Assembly (NCBI RefSeq): GCF_003946045.1
Contig: NZ_RHNW01000002.1
Span: 248,001 to 312,000, forward strand
Reading direction: 5' to 3'
Length of the DNA stretch: 64,000 nt
Source: Levilactobacillus mulengensis
GTDB lineage: Bacteria; Bacillota; Bacilli; Lactobacillales; Lactobacillaceae
Position numbers and translations under genes: made by a program. The notes beneath the pieces were generated by a model that saw only the letters and a program-made list of their open reading frames with translations, had not been told where the DNA came from and searched no databases. Positions 45,452 to 54,806 of this stretch are shown here, in pieces. Every line of letters starts with the position of its first letter. The stretch's first letter is position 1.

Positions 45452-47107
45452 TTAAGACGGTGACCCGTCAAACCGCCGAAGCTCATCCAGCATGGCCGTG
45501 CGCCGTGGATAGGCCTGGCGCCATTTCTCGATTAAGTCCGTTGCGGCTGAGAGGCCACCACGATAGGCAACCATCCCGTTTAAGACGGCCACAATCTGCC
45601 GGTAATGCTGCCGCGTTCCAGTTTGTTGGGCCATCTCCTTGGCCGTTTTAACGTATTTTCTTAACAACTGACCAGGATATAGCGGTTTGAGCACGTCTTC
45701 ATAGCTTTCGACCCCGTACAGATCAGGCTCCGCTAATACGGCCTTCAACAATTGCGGGTACAGCTCATCCTCCGCGTACAACGGCTTCAAGTCCACTTCT
45801 TGGGGCATGGCTTCGAAGAGTCGTTCCCGTTCAGCTGGCCACTGGGATTGGCCAACCAGACCTTTTAACTCCCGATAGAGAGCCACATTGGCGGCTTCCG
45901 GCCCCGTCAACAGATTCCACAACTCCTGGCGATAGGCCTCTGGTTGGCCGGTCTTCCGGTAGATATCTTTCAATTGCTGACTAAACTCACTCACAACACC
46001 CCAAAAGTGCTGCTTTTGGCCTTGTTGCTTACCGGCCCGCAACAACTGAATCGCTTGGGTATAATCTTTTTGTTGTAACCGCCGCGCAATCAGGAACTTA
46101 CGAACATCGGTAAATTTCAAATTAGCCTGGGCAAAGGCCTCAATCTCCGCTGAATCCAGGTGCAGCTCATCCATCAACTGCAACCGAGCCATGGCCCAAT
46201 CACCACCACCGTACACGCTTATCCAAGCATCCTTAGCATCTTGGGACTGCTGAATCTGCTGATCGACCCAGTCCAGCTTTTCCCGTAAATATTTCTCCTC
46301 TGAAAAGTTCGCCATTAACAGGTCCACCAATATTTCATCAAAAGCATCTAACGACCCATCGGCGTGCTTCTTAAACCAGTTGAACATCTGCCGGCGGAGC
46401 TTTGCATCAGCCTGCTGAATCAGTTGTGTCCAAATCTCTTCGCAAGTCTGCGCCAGCATCGTGACTTCCCCATCCGAGTCGTCAATGTCGACCTGGCTTA
46501 CCTTGAGCGCCACAACATTGACCACCTTAAAGGCCAAGCTCAGCTGACCCCCGGTAATAATCGCCTGCACGTCGGTCACTAGGAAGTTATCCAGGTCCTG
46601 CCCAAACCCGTCTGCGGCGTAGTAATCAATAAAGTGATGCCGGTCCGTGTGTGCCTGAAAAATCGCTGAAATTTGCTGGCGGTACAGGTTCAGATCATTG
46701 TTGCCAGCGGCGGGCGTAATCTGCATTTTAAATTGCTGCGCTAGCCGACCGTCCGCCGTTAAAACTTGGGTCAAGAAATCTCGCACTTGCTTATCCGTGG
46801 CGCTGGCTACTAGTTCGGACAGCTTAGCTGATGGCTTATCTGTCGCAGTCTGCCCACCCTTGTCCCAGTAAAATAGGACGGCCGCCTCATGCTTGCAAGG
46901 CTTGCCATCCGCGGCGTACGGACAGGTACAATCTGCCGTCTCAACCTCGTCATCGTCGAGCTGAACGGTCACCTGGTAAGTCTTAGTTCCCAGAACGGTG
47001 GCCGAAATCTCGGTCGCAGTCTGCTGAAAATCAGTCACGGCTCCCTGTTGATAATACCCGAGTCCCCGCTCGATAATTTGCGGTTGAAATAAATCTACCC
47101 AATCCAT
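45452..47107 (-). CDS. SWIM zinc-finger protein
   Basis: A 551-residue cytosolic protein. Residues 55-75 contain the SWIM motif: Cys-X-Cys in ADCTCPYAADG, then CKH, a CxCx(n)CxH zinc site seen in proteins that bind DNA or partner with SNF2-like ATPases. The rest is helical. ATG 47107 is preferred over 47116, because AAGGAG lies 9 bases before it and abuts the other. No SNF2 helicase is adjacent. The gap 47108-47407 shows no gene. Confidence 0.85.
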   Translation of the reverse strand: MDWVDLFQPQIIERGLGYYQQGAVTDFQQTATEISATVLGTKTYQVTVQLDDDEVETADCTCPYAADGKPCKHEAAVLFYWDKGGQTATDKPSAKLSELVASATDKQVRDFLTQVLTADGRLAQQFKMQITPAAGNNDLNLYRQQISAIFQAHTDRHHFIDYYAADGFGQDLDNFLVTDVQAIITGGQLSLAFKVVNVVALKVSQVDIDDSDGEVTMLAQTCEEIWTQLIQQADAKLRRQMFNWFKKHADGSLDAFDEILVDLLMANFSEEKYLREKLDWVDQQIQQSQDAKDAWISVYGGGDWAMARLQLMDELHLDSAEIEAFAQANLKFTDVRKFLIARRLQQKDYTQAIQLLRAGKQQGQKQHFWGVVSEFSQQLKDIYRKTGQPEAYRQELWNLLTGPEAANVALYRELKGLVGQSQWPAERERLFEAMPQEVDLKPLYAEDELYPQLLKAVLAEPDLYGVESYEDVLKPLYPGQLLRKYVKTAKEMAQQTGTRQHYRQIVAVLNGMVAYRGGLSAATDLIEKWRQAYPRRTAMLDELRRFDGSPS

Positions 47108-47407
47108 GGTTGCCATCTCCTTCGTGCTTTCCCGAATCTATTTAACGACTAGGCGTCCGCCAACAGGGCGTTGGTACTCCGACAGATGTACTCATAGGAA
47201 GCTTTCTCTCCTTATCATGTCAGCTGGGAACCCGTCCACCTGCCCCGACGAATACTTGGCAATCCCTCTGTCGTCTGCCGAATGACAGCTAAAAATCTGT
47301 CATCTTTTATTTGGCACCCATCCTCATCATCTTGGATTTTATTTATAACACCACGCGTAAAAACGGCTCAATCCCATTGTACCAGGACTGAACCGCGGAC
47401 ACATCTT

Positions 47408-47872
47408 CTATTTAGCGGCCTCGAGCACCGCAATCTCGATTTTCTTCATCTGCATCAACGCCTGCACCTGCGCTGGTGTCTGGGTCAGCTCGCCAATGTT
47501 CTCTGGAACAATTTGCCAGGAAACCCCGAAGCGGTCCTTGACCCAGCCACACTGCTCGGCCGCGGGCACGTGGGACAGCTTTTGCCAGTAGTAATCAATC
47601 TCAGCCTGGTCAGCGCATTCAATCGTAAACGAAATGGCCTCGTTGATGCGAAAGCTCGGCCCACCATCGAGCGCCAAAAACTTTTGCCCGTTTAAATGAA
47701 AGGACGCGTTCAAGATTTTTCCCTGCATGTCGGCGAAGTGCTCATCGAGATTGGCATCGGGATAGTAAGTGACCTCATCCAGCGTCGAATTGGGAAAGAC
47801 GCTGAGGTAGTAGTGCACAGCCTCGTCACAGTTGTTATCGGCGAACCACAGACTTGGAACGATTTGCTTCAT
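47408..47872 (-). CDS. VOC-family (PhnB-like) protein
   Basis: A 154-residue protein: PSLWFADNNCDEAVHYYLSV at the start and the later WVKDRFGVSWQIVP, as in PhnB / 3-demethylubiquinone methyltransferase-like glyoxalase-fold proteins. The metal-site residues are only partly recognisable. Function unknown; often linked to detoxification. ATG 47872 follows a GGAGG. Confidence 0.85.
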   Translation of the reverse strand: MKQIVPSLWFADNNCDEAVHYYLSVFPNSTLDEVTYYPDANLDEHFADMQGKILNASFHLNGQKFLALDGGPSFRINEAISFTIECADQAEIDYYWQKLSHVPAAEQCGWVKDRFGVSWQIVPENIGELTQTPAQVQALMQMKKIEIAVLEAAK

Positions 47873-48034
47873 GGGAAACCCTCCTGGAAAGCTTATTTTT
47901 CGTTAAGCGTACTGGATTTTGGGGTTGGTTTCAAGTGAAGATGTTCCAGCGTTATCCCCGCTTTCATGTCGCCTGATGTAGCGCCAGCACGGCCAATCCG
48001 ACATACGTCACACCTGTTAAATAACTGAACTCGC

Positions 48035-48082
48035 AAAAGAGCGACAGTCAACATCCTTAGTGGTGTTGACCGTCGCTCTTCT
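48035..48082 (-). terminator. Terminator
   Basis: AGAGCGAC-GTCAACA / TGTTGAC-GTCGCTCT nearly perfect long stem; T-rich on the reverse strand. Confidence 0.85.
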
Positions 48083-48093
48083 TTTACTTCAAA

Positions 48094-49014
48094 TCATTCA
48101 TCATACAAAGCGATTTCGCCGTAGTACGCCGGAACCCGCACGATACTAAACATCGCGTAGTCCCCATTGGCCAGCCGTTTGACGCCGACCCCCACCTTGG
48201 CGGGAACGTAGAAGTTTTGTTCCGTCACACCATCGGTCCCGGAGCCATCAAACATATTATCCTCGACCCAGGTCTCCCATGCCAAGCCGTTCAGCACGTC
48301 GTCCTTGCTACCGACGACCACCGTACTGAGGGTCTTGTCATACCCGAAGCCATAGGTCAGATTGTTGGCTGCCAAGAGCTTGCTAAATTGGTCATTGTCG
48401 GACAACCCCAGCCAGCTAGTCAGTGGGCCATTCCAAAAGCCTGGCGTGATGCTCGTTGAACGGGAAAAATGGTAGGTTGGCCCCGCCAGCTGCGAAACGA
48501 CCTGTTTGGCCCGTGCCATGGTTGCGGCGTCTGGCTTCACACCCCCGACCAGACTATTGGCAATCTTCAGGGCCAACTGGTCATCCGTGCTGGTTGCTGG
48601 CTTCGCGGTCGGTTGCGTCGTCGTTTTAGTCGTTGCTGGCGTCGTCGCAGTCGTGGCCGCTTTCAAATACCCGCGCCAGATCCAGCCGCTCAGCGTGCCA
48701 TCGGCCGATTTGACGTGATAGTAAATTGGCGTGGTCCCCTTACGCTTGTTGTACAATTTTTCGTGCGCATCGGTCGTCCACACCACGGTCGGCGTCACGT
48801 CATTGTTGCTGTAACGCAGCCCCAGGTGCTTCGAGTAACGGGCACCGGTGGTTGCCGTGTAGCTGTGCTGGCGCATACTCCGCCGCCACATCAACCGCAC
48901 GGAACGTGACCGAGCCGCCGAATACTGCTGGTTGGCCGAGGCACTCTGACTAACGCTCAGGCCGCCGCCCAGACTGACCAACGCAATACATAATCCCAAC
49001 ATTCTTTTATTCAT
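48094..49014 (-). CDS. Secreted protein with SH3-like N-terminal region
   Basis: A 306-residue exported protein: signal peptide (MLGLCIALVSLGGGLSVSQS, ASA); residues 35-118 in the Arg/Tyr-rich, Trp-spaced pattern of lactobacillar SH3-like wall-binding modules (VVWTTDAHEKLYNKRKGT, SGWIWRGYLKA); a Thr/Pro/Lys linker (119-145); and an unrecognised C-terminal domain (150-306) with SWLGLSDND and GLAWETWVEDN. Probably held at the wall by the first region. Function of the second is unknown. Confidence 0.75.
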   Translation of the reverse strand: MNKRMLGLCIALVSLGGGLSVSQSASANQQYSAARSRSVRLMWRRSMRQHSYTATTGARYSKHLGLRYSNNDVTPTVVWTTDAHEKLYNKRKGTTPIYYHVKSADGTLSGWIWRGYLKAATTATTPATTKTTTQPTAKPATSTDDQLALKIANSLVGGVKPDAATMARAKQVVSQLAGPTYHFSRSTSITPGFWNGPLTSWLGLSDNDQFSKLLAANNLTYGFGYDKTLSTVVVGSKDDVLNGLAWETWVEDNMFDGSGTDGVTEQNFYVPAKVGVGVKRLANGDYAMFSIVRVPAYYGEIALYDE

Positions 49015-49082
49015 GAAATCTCCTCCTAGACGAAACTAATTTTACCATTCACAATTGGTTAACGCACGGTCTAGCGCAAATT

Positions 49083-49134
49083 AAAAAGATGACCGGTCTC
49101 TCAGGATTTCTCCTTGGAGACTGGTCATCTTTTA
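49083..49134 (-). terminator. Terminator of the paired GTW-motif genes
   Basis: AAAAGATGACC-GTCTC / GAGAC-GGTCATCTTTT stem. Confidence 0.85.
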
Positions 49135-49147
49135 GGTTCACGTCTAC

Positions 49148-49711
49148 TTAATCAGTGAAGTCTTCGCTTGCTCCGGTTGGGTTGAAGGCTTTCGCCTGGC
49201 CCTTGGTCTTGTAGTAGTGTTGCAGGTGGACTTCGCCGTTGCCGACATTCCACATCGCATTCGTATACAGTGACTTGATGGTCTTGCCTTTATAATGACG
49301 GCTGACAATCTTGTAGCCTTCCGTTCCGGGCGTCCCCATTGCAGAAGCCTTGGTGTGGTTAGCCCATTCTTCATCAAGCAGCCACCCCTTGCTCATAAAT
49401 AGCAATGTATTATGTTTCCCAGTTTTAATATTCCTCATGTTTTTGTTCAAGTTGGCAACCTTTATCGGACTATAACCCGTGACCCACTTTTTCCCATTAA
49501 AATTCCGGTAAGAAGTTTTCTTAGCCGCAATCGTATAGCGGTCATAATGACCATTCTGGTAATAGTACCAAGTTCCCTGAAACTTCTTCGGCGCGCTAGC
49601 CAGACTCATCTTGGCGCTGGCTTGCGCATCAACTGTGGGGTTGGCAACGGCCAAGACCGCGCCAAAACTAACTGACGCCAAGAGTGCGCCCATCATGTTG
49701 GTAAATTTCAT
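49148..49711 (-). CDS. Secreted protein, GTW-motif family, copy 3
   Basis: A 187-residue exported protein: signal peptide (MMGALLASVSFGAVLAV, ending near AQA), then APKKFQGTWYYYQNGHYD, the family motif, and a basic mature part rich in Tyr and Trp (HYKGKTIKSLYTNAMWNVG). It sits 30 bases after its paralogue (49742-50302) and shares its C-terminal pattern (HYYKTKGQAKAFNPTGA), so the pair arose by tandem duplication. ATG 49711 follows AGGAGG. Confidence 0.78.
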   Translation of the reverse strand: MKFTNMMGALLASVSFGAVLAVANPTVDAQASAKMSLASAPKKFQGTWYYYQNGHYDRYTIAAKKTSYRNFNGKKWVTGYSPIKVANLNKNMRNIKTGKHNTLLFMSKGWLLDEEWANHTKASAMGTPGTEGYKIVSRHYKGKTIKSLYTNAMWNVGNGEVHLQHYYKTKGQAKAFNPTGASEDFTD

Positions 49712-49741
49712 TGTCCTGTTCCTCCTTATTTCTCGAATCGC

Positions 49742-50302
49742 TTATTTGTGTAGCGCACCAACTGGATTGAAGAACTTAGCTTGGGCCTTGGTTTGGTAAT
49801 AGTGGTCCCCCAGCTGCTTGCCCCAGTTTTTCACAACTGCCTTGTTGTACAGGACTTTGACAGATTTACCCTTATAGGTCTTGTGAATGACCTTATAAGT
49901 TCCGCCCCCATTGGTCGCAAACATGCCGTAAGCCACAACCTTGGTATAGCCGTCCTTAACGCTCTTGGCGCTGGTCCAGTGAAGCTTCTTATTGCTCCAG
50001 CCTTCTCTAAAGTTTTCTTGGTCCTTAGTCGTATGTAGCGTCCCGGTCCATTTGGCCTTCTTCTTACCAAAGGCATCGAAGTAGTTCTTCACCGTCATTG
50101 TCTTGGCCCCGATGGTCACCGTCTTATAGTAATAGCCATTGTTTTCCTCGTAGTGGTACCAGGTTCCCCGGATACTCTTCGGAAATGCGGCCAAGCTGGT
50201 CTTCGCCGCTTGGGCTTGAACCGTGGCGGGACCGGCAATCGCCGCCGTGGCGCCAATCGTGGTTGCGACCATCAGCGCGCTAAAAATATGAGTCATTCGC
50301 AT
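49742..50302 (-). CDS. Secreted protein, GTW-motif family, copy 4
   Basis: A 186-residue exported protein: signal peptide (ALMVATTIGATAAIAG, near AQA), then FPKSIRGTWYHYEENNG and the same ending as copy 3 (HYYQTKAQAKFFNPVGA). Two close ATGs (50302 and 50296) after GAGGAAC. First gene of a two-gene unit ending at the terminator near 49100. Confidence 0.78.
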   Translation of the reverse strand: MRMTHIFSALMVATTIGATAAIAGPATVQAQAAKTSLAAFPKSIRGTWYHYEENNGYYYKTVTIGAKTMTVKNYFDAFGKKKAKWTGTLHTTKDQENFREGWSNKKLHWTSAKSVKDGYTKVVAYGMFATNGGGTYKVIHKTYKGKSVKVLYNKAVVKNWGKQLGDHYYQTKAQAKFFNPVGALHK

Positions 50303-50448
50303 CGTGTGTTCCTCCTTAATTTCAAATCCGTTAGCGTGTTTCGCACATCTATTAGGTACGATAAATGTTTATGTAACTAACAAATTTAAGTATAGCAATC
50401 ACCGGTGTCACAATTTGTCGTTTGCCCGCTATCGAACAGAAATAATCA

Positions 50449-50483
50449 AAAAAACGTTCCCGGCATGGTGTCGAGAACGTTTC
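50449..50483 (-). terminator. Terminator of the BspA-like gene
   Basis: AAACGTTC-CGG / GAGAACGTTT hairpin with T run on the reverse strand. Confidence 0.8.
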
Positions 50484-50495
50484 GTCATGATTGAT

Positions 50496-52751
50496 TTAGT
50501 TAAAAATGCGTTGAACAAAGCGCGGATTGGCCGTGACAAACCCGCCAGCCACGCGGTAACGCCGGGTCCCGTGATCCGAGAAGTCCCAGCCCCGCACGAC
50601 CAACCGCCGTCCGGCTGGCACGCGGCGCTTACGCTGTTGGCAGTTGACGTCCCGGTACAGAACAATCGCCCGTTTCGTCCGGATACGCTGGGGATAGCTC
50701 TGCCGCCCCGTCTGAACCAGTTGACGATTGGCCGTCACGTACTGGCCGTTCGTCAGATAAAACCGGGTCGTCAGGTGATGGCGAACCAGCCGTTTGACCC
50801 GCAGTTGTTGGCCCTGCCGGACGTGGCGGACCTTGCCCGTTAGAGTCGCGTGGTGATACTGATTGACCCCACGCGGATTGATGACCGTGATGACCCGGGC
50901 CCTCTGCCGCGGCGAATAGTAGGTTGGCTGAACGTAAGCCGGCTGGGCGGTCACATAGCCCGTCAGTCGGTACGTTGGCGATTGATGATTGACATCGCGG
51001 ACCCGATACCGCGGTCGTCCATGCCGTGACAGCCGCCGCCCAATAACCACTAGCTGGGGTTGTCGGCCTCGTGGTTGACGTTTATACCAGGTCAGGCGCT
51101 GCCGGGAGGTGAAGGTCAGCTGCCTATAGAGGCCGAGTGGGCGAACGGCCGTGAGACTACTGCCAACAAAAACGTCCGCTCCCGGTGTGGGTTCCGGGGC
51201 CGGCTGGACTGGCGGCAGTGGTGGCTGGACTGGTGGCGTAACTGGATGGACCGGCCGATTAACCGGTTCCCAAACGTAGACCTGCCTGCCAGCCGGGCGG
51301 TGATTGCCCGTGTAGGCCGCAATCAGACCGTCACTGGTATATCTGGCGCCCAGCGGATTCGCTTCGGTCCCGGTACCCACGGCCTGCCACTTTCCCGTGG
51401 TCGTGGCCGTTACTGGTACGGGTGACAGTTGTGGGTTTTGTTCCGAATCTATCCAGATGCCCTCATGTTTTAAGGTATCCTTCGCATAGAATTGCATCTT
51501 GGGGCCCAGAACCAGTCTACGAAGCGCATCGTCACCATTGAACATATCCAGTGTATAAGTATATTGACTGGCCTTAGCATCAAACGTCACTTTGAATTTA
51601 GAAATGTCTAAACTGGCCAGCTGACTGTCTCCTGCGAACATTTCCAATAACCCATAGAAGCCTCCGCTCTTATCGTAGGGATCTGAAAGGGCCGAGTCCG
51701 TCTCAAAGTTCGCCAAGTCAAGCCTTTTCAGACTAGTATCATTATTGAACATCCGACTAAAGTCCTGGACCTGTTTAGTCTCGAAACTTTTTAAATTGAG
51801 CGACTGCAGATTCTTCATCTCAGCAAACATGTTTTTCATGTAACGGGTCCGTCGCGTGTCAAAACCAGACACATCCACGTGACGCAACGCCCCGTCATAT
51901 TCAAACATCCCCGCCATATCGACGACCTGACCGGTTTTAAACTTGTCCTTATCGATGACTAAAGTTGTTAACTGTCCATCAAAACCAAACATATCCAACA
52001 TGCTAGTAACCTTGGCCGTGTTAAAGCCAATTTTCAACTGCTTCAATGCCTCCATATTGGAAAACATGGTGCCCATCCGTGTCACGTTGTCCGTCTTAAA
52101 ATGCGACAAATCTAAGTACGTCAGCCCAGACCCCCGAAACATGCCGGTCATGTTCGTCACGTTCCTTGTATCAAAGCCACTAAGGTCAAGCGACTTAACC
52201 GACGATGCCGCAAACATATGATCCATGGTTGTAACCTGCGCTGTATCTAGTCTAGACACGTCTAGCTGTTTGACACGCAAACTACTAAACATCCCCGTCA
52301 TATTCGTCGTTTCATGCGTATCCAGGTTGGTCAGTCCCGTAAACGTACTATTCTCGCCCAGCCCACTGAAAAGGAAACTAGCATCTTGAGGCGCCTTAAG
52401 TTTGCCTTTTAGTTCGATTGACTTCAGTTGGAGCCAAAAGTTTCCTGGCAGACCTTTAGCCAGCGCGTAAACAATAACGCCTTCATCATAACTGGCTCCT
52501 GTAACCGACTGCTCATCCGGTAAAATTCCCCCGTCCCCGCCATCAATCACCAGATGCTGACCAGCATCGTCACTGGTCAACTGCCACTGACAGTTGGTTC
52601 CCATCGTTCCGTGGTAGTCCCCCGTTGTCAGAAACTCAGCCCGAGCGGTCACTGGCGGTACAAGAAATGCTCCACCTGACGACCAAACTAATCCCAAACT
52701 AGCCCCAACGACTAATCCAGCAAACAGCGTGACAATTTGTTTCTTCTCCAT
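50496..52751 (-). CDS. BspA-type (DUF285) repeat surface protein with SH3-like wall-binding domains
   Basis: A 751-residue exported protein. N-terminal signal peptide (LFAGLVVGASLGLVW, near ARA). Residues 130-420 contain about ten repeats of the DUF285/BspA type, with the recurring pattern F-T-x-N-V-T-x-M-x-x-M-F (for example FDTRNVTNMTGMF). A Pro-rich linker (PPVQPPLPPVQPAPEP) follows, then about three SH3-like, Arg-rich modules (residues 530-751) that resemble DUF5776 wall-binding domains. ATG 52751 with GGGGGAG is preferred over an upstream start. Likely an adhesin. Confidence 0.88.
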   Translation of the reverse strand: MEKKQIVTLFAGLVVGASLGLVWSSGGAFLVPPVTARAEFLTTGDYHGTMGTNCQWQLTSDDAGQHLVIDGGDGGILPDEQSVTGASYDEGVIVYALAKGLPGNFWLQLKSIELKGKLKAPQDASFLFSGLGENSTFTGLTNLDTHETTNMTGMFSSLRVKQLDVSRLDTAQVTTMDHMFAASSVKSLDLSGFDTRNVTNMTGMFRGSGLTYLDLSHFKTDNVTRMGTMFSNMEALKQLKIGFNTAKVTSMLDMFGFDGQLTTLVIDKDKFKTGQVVDMAGMFEYDGALRHVDVSGFDTRRTRYMKNMFAEMKNLQSLNLKSFETKQVQDFSRMFNNDTSLKRLDLANFETDSALSDPYDKSGGFYGLLEMFAGDSQLASLDISKFKVTFDAKASQYTYTLDMFNGDDALRRLVLGPKMQFYAKDTLKHEGIWIDSEQNPQLSPVPVTATTTGKWQAVGTGTEANPLGARYTSDGLIAAYTGNHRPAGRQVYVWEPVNRPVHPVTPPVQPPLPPVQPAPEPTPGADVFVGSSLTAVRPLGLYRQLTFTSRQRLTWYKRQPRGRQPQLVVIGRRLSRHGRPRYRVRDVNHQSPTYRLTGYVTAQPAYVQPTYYSPRQRARVITVINPRGVNQYHHATLTGKVRHVRQGQQLRVKRLVRHHLTTRFYLTNGQYVTANRQLVQTGRQSYPQRIRTKRAIVLYRDVNCQQRKRRVPAGRRLVVRGWDFSDHGTRRYRVAGGFVTANPRFVQRIFN

Positions 52752-53033
52752 CCCGACTCCCCCAGCCCAGTAAGATTCCAATAATCATTTCTGGTGTTGA
52801 TTGTAGCATAGCCCCACCGTTTAATTCAGCTCACAACGGCTCAAAATCAGGACTTTCGTTTTAACCGCTTTTTAGTTGGCAATCTGTATTAATATCGTAA
52901 TCCCCATAGCGCAATCTTTCGTCGCGGAATCTATACGATTTGGCAAACATTCTGCCACGTAGCCATAAACGCATCGCACTTATGCTATATTTAATGACGT
53001 TTCACGGGGACAAATTTGGGGAGGATTTATTTT

Positions 53034-53390
53034 ATGAAAAAAGCAACCATACTTTTAAGCATCGTCGGACTGGCCACTTTGGGGTTAAGTCCGGTCATCG
53101 GCTCCGCTAGTACCATGACAGGCGCTGTGCGCTACCAGCAGGTACACGGCACGACGACCATCAAACGCAACTACCAGAAATTCCAGCTGACCAATCATCA
53201 GCCTAACAGCAATTATCCACACATCAAGGTCACGAGCTGGAAACATGCCAAGCTCAAGGCCGGGAGCAAGGTCAAAATTGATTTGATGGCCAATCAAGGA
53301 ACCCAGTATAACTGGTACCGTATCCAGACGACCACCAACCGCACCACGCACCGTTACTGGGTTTATGGCCAGGCTTTGCGTGGAAAATGA
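53034..53390 (+). CDS. Small secreted SH3-like protein
   Basis: A 118-residue exported protein: signal peptide (MKKATILLSIVGLATLGLS, near GSA), then one module of Tyr/Lys/Arg-rich beta structure (RNYQKFQLTNHQP ... WYRIQTTTNRTTHRYWVYG) similar to the wall-binding modules of the adjacent BspA-type protein on the other strand. ATG 53034 follows GGGGAGGA. It may be a free-standing wall binder. Function unknown. Confidence 0.72.
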   Translation: MKKATILLSIVGLATLGLSPVIGSASTMTGAVRYQQVHGTTTIKRNYQKFQLTNHQPNSNYPHIKVTSWKHAKLKAGSKVKIDLMANQGTQYNWYRIQTTTNRTTHRYWVYGQALRGK

Positions 53391-53432
53391 TCAGGTCTAT
53401 GTGGACACTTATGTCATACCTAATATCTGTCT

Positions 53433-53474
53433 AAAATGGTCAGTCCTTGACAATAGGGACTGACCATTTTGTTT
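53433..53474 (+). terminator. Terminator
   Basis: AAAATGGTCAGTCC/GGACTGACCATTTT, perfect 14-bp stem. Confidence 0.9.
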
Positions 53475-53576
53475 GCCACGTGGTCTAGGTCGTAATAGGA
53501 CTAAACAACTAAGTCTGAACAATCCCGTAAAATTAGTCATTTTGTTTTAGCCCATTTTTCTACTCAATTCCGCCAG

Positions 53577-53612
53577 CTTATTCGAACTTATCACAGCTTA
53601 TCAGAGCTTATC
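53577..53612. repeat. Short tandem CTTATC motifs
   Basis: CTTATC occurs three times about 9-10 bases apart (ACTTATCAC, AGCTTATCAG, AGCTTATCA), with related ACTTATT motifs further along to about 53690. The gap 53475-53904 also holds a CCTAT/ATAGG dyad at about 53817. No gene seen there. Confidence 0.5.
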
Positions 53613-53904
53613 AATGCCGTCCTCATGCTTTTTTTAGTTCAAGCCTCTCACCTCTTATTCACAAAATACCCCAACTTATTTGTAACTTATTCTAATTCTC
53701 GCTGCAGAGGAAACAGTGCTTTCATAGCTTCCATTACCAGAAAGGATTGAACCGCATTTTTCATATCGGGAGCCGACTGTCACACGAGATACGAGGTATT
53801 CATTTTTCAAATAGTACCTATGTAATATAGGCATTTTACCTATAGCTAAATCACGTGTAATCTAGGGACAATCAAAAAATATTCGCTTAAAAGGAGTGCT
53901 TCTT

Positions 53905-54726
53905 ATGGAAAACATCACATTCAACAACGGCGTCACCATGCCCGTCCTGGGCTACGGGACCTTCCAAACGCCCCCGGCTATCACCGAGGAAAACGTCGCC
54001 AAGGCCATTCAGATCGGTTACCGCAGCATTGATACCGCACAGGTCTACGGCACCGAGGCCGGTGTCGGCGCCGCTATCGTCCACAGCGACCTGGCTCGCG
54101 ACCAGTTCTTCGTGACGACCAAGACCCAAACGGATGGCTACGCGGCCACAGTTCAGGGCTTAGACGAGTCGCTGCAACGCTTTGGTCACGACTACTTTGA
54201 CCTCGTCATCATTCACTGGCCAACCGCCAACAGTCTGGGAACCTACCGCGCCCTGGAGGAAGCCTATCAGGCGGGGAAGGTCCGGGCGATTGGGTTGAGC
54301 AACTTTAACAGCGCTCAAATTGATCACCTGCTGGCCAACTCCCAAGTGAAACCCGTCATCGACCAAATTGAGACTCACCTTTTCTGGCAACAGGCCAAGA
54401 TGCATCCCTACCTGCTGGACCACGACATCGTCCACGAATCCTGGGCGCCACTGGGTGAAAACTTTGGCCGTGAAATGATGAGTCTTCCTGCCGTGACCGC
54501 GCTGGCGGAAAAGTACAACGTGGCTCCGGCCCAGGTGCTCCTGCGCTGGTTGACCCAACAAAGTATCGTCACCATCCCCAAGTCCACCAACCTCGCCCAC
54601 ATTCAATCCAACTTTGACGCGACGACCTTTAACCTGACTCAAGCTGAGATCGACAGTCTCCGCCAATTCGACCGGCACCATTCCATCAAGGACTGGCCGC
54701 AATCCATGCGTGAGGATGCCTACTAA
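53905..54726 (+). CDS. Aldo/keto reductase
   Basis: A 273-residue AKR enzyme of the NADPH-dependent type: Asp and Tyr in YRSIDTAQVYGTE, Lys in VTTKTQ, His in VIIHWP, and the cofactor loop TIPKSTNLAHIQSN. It is only distantly like the tandem pair at 7379-9118. ATG 53905 follows AAAGGAG. It is monocistronic, with a strong terminator. Confidence 0.93.
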   Translation: MENITFNNGVTMPVLGYGTFQTPPAITEENVAKAIQIGYRSIDTAQVYGTEAGVGAAIVHSDLARDQFFVTTKTQTDGYAATVQGLDESLQRFGHDYFDLVIIHWPTANSLGTYRALEEAYQAGKVRAIGLSNFNSAQIDHLLANSQVKPVIDQIETHLFWQQAKMHPYLLDHDIVHESWAPLGENFGREMMSLPAVTALAEKYNVAPAQVLLRWLTQQSIVTIPKSTNLAHIQSNFDATTFNLTQAEIDSLRQFDRHHSIKDWPQSMREDAY

Positions 54727-54744
54727 ACGCTGATAGCAACGACA

Positions 54745-54792
54745 AAACGATTAGTACACTCCGAAATTTTCGGGTGTATTAGTCGTTTTTTT
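54745..54792. terminator. Bidirectional terminator
   Basis: ACGATTAGTACACTCCGAAA pairs with TTTCGGGTGTATTAGTCGT (a few mismatches), T7 tail. Confidence 0.85.
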
Positions 54793-54806
54793 GCTAGCAG
54801 GATTTT

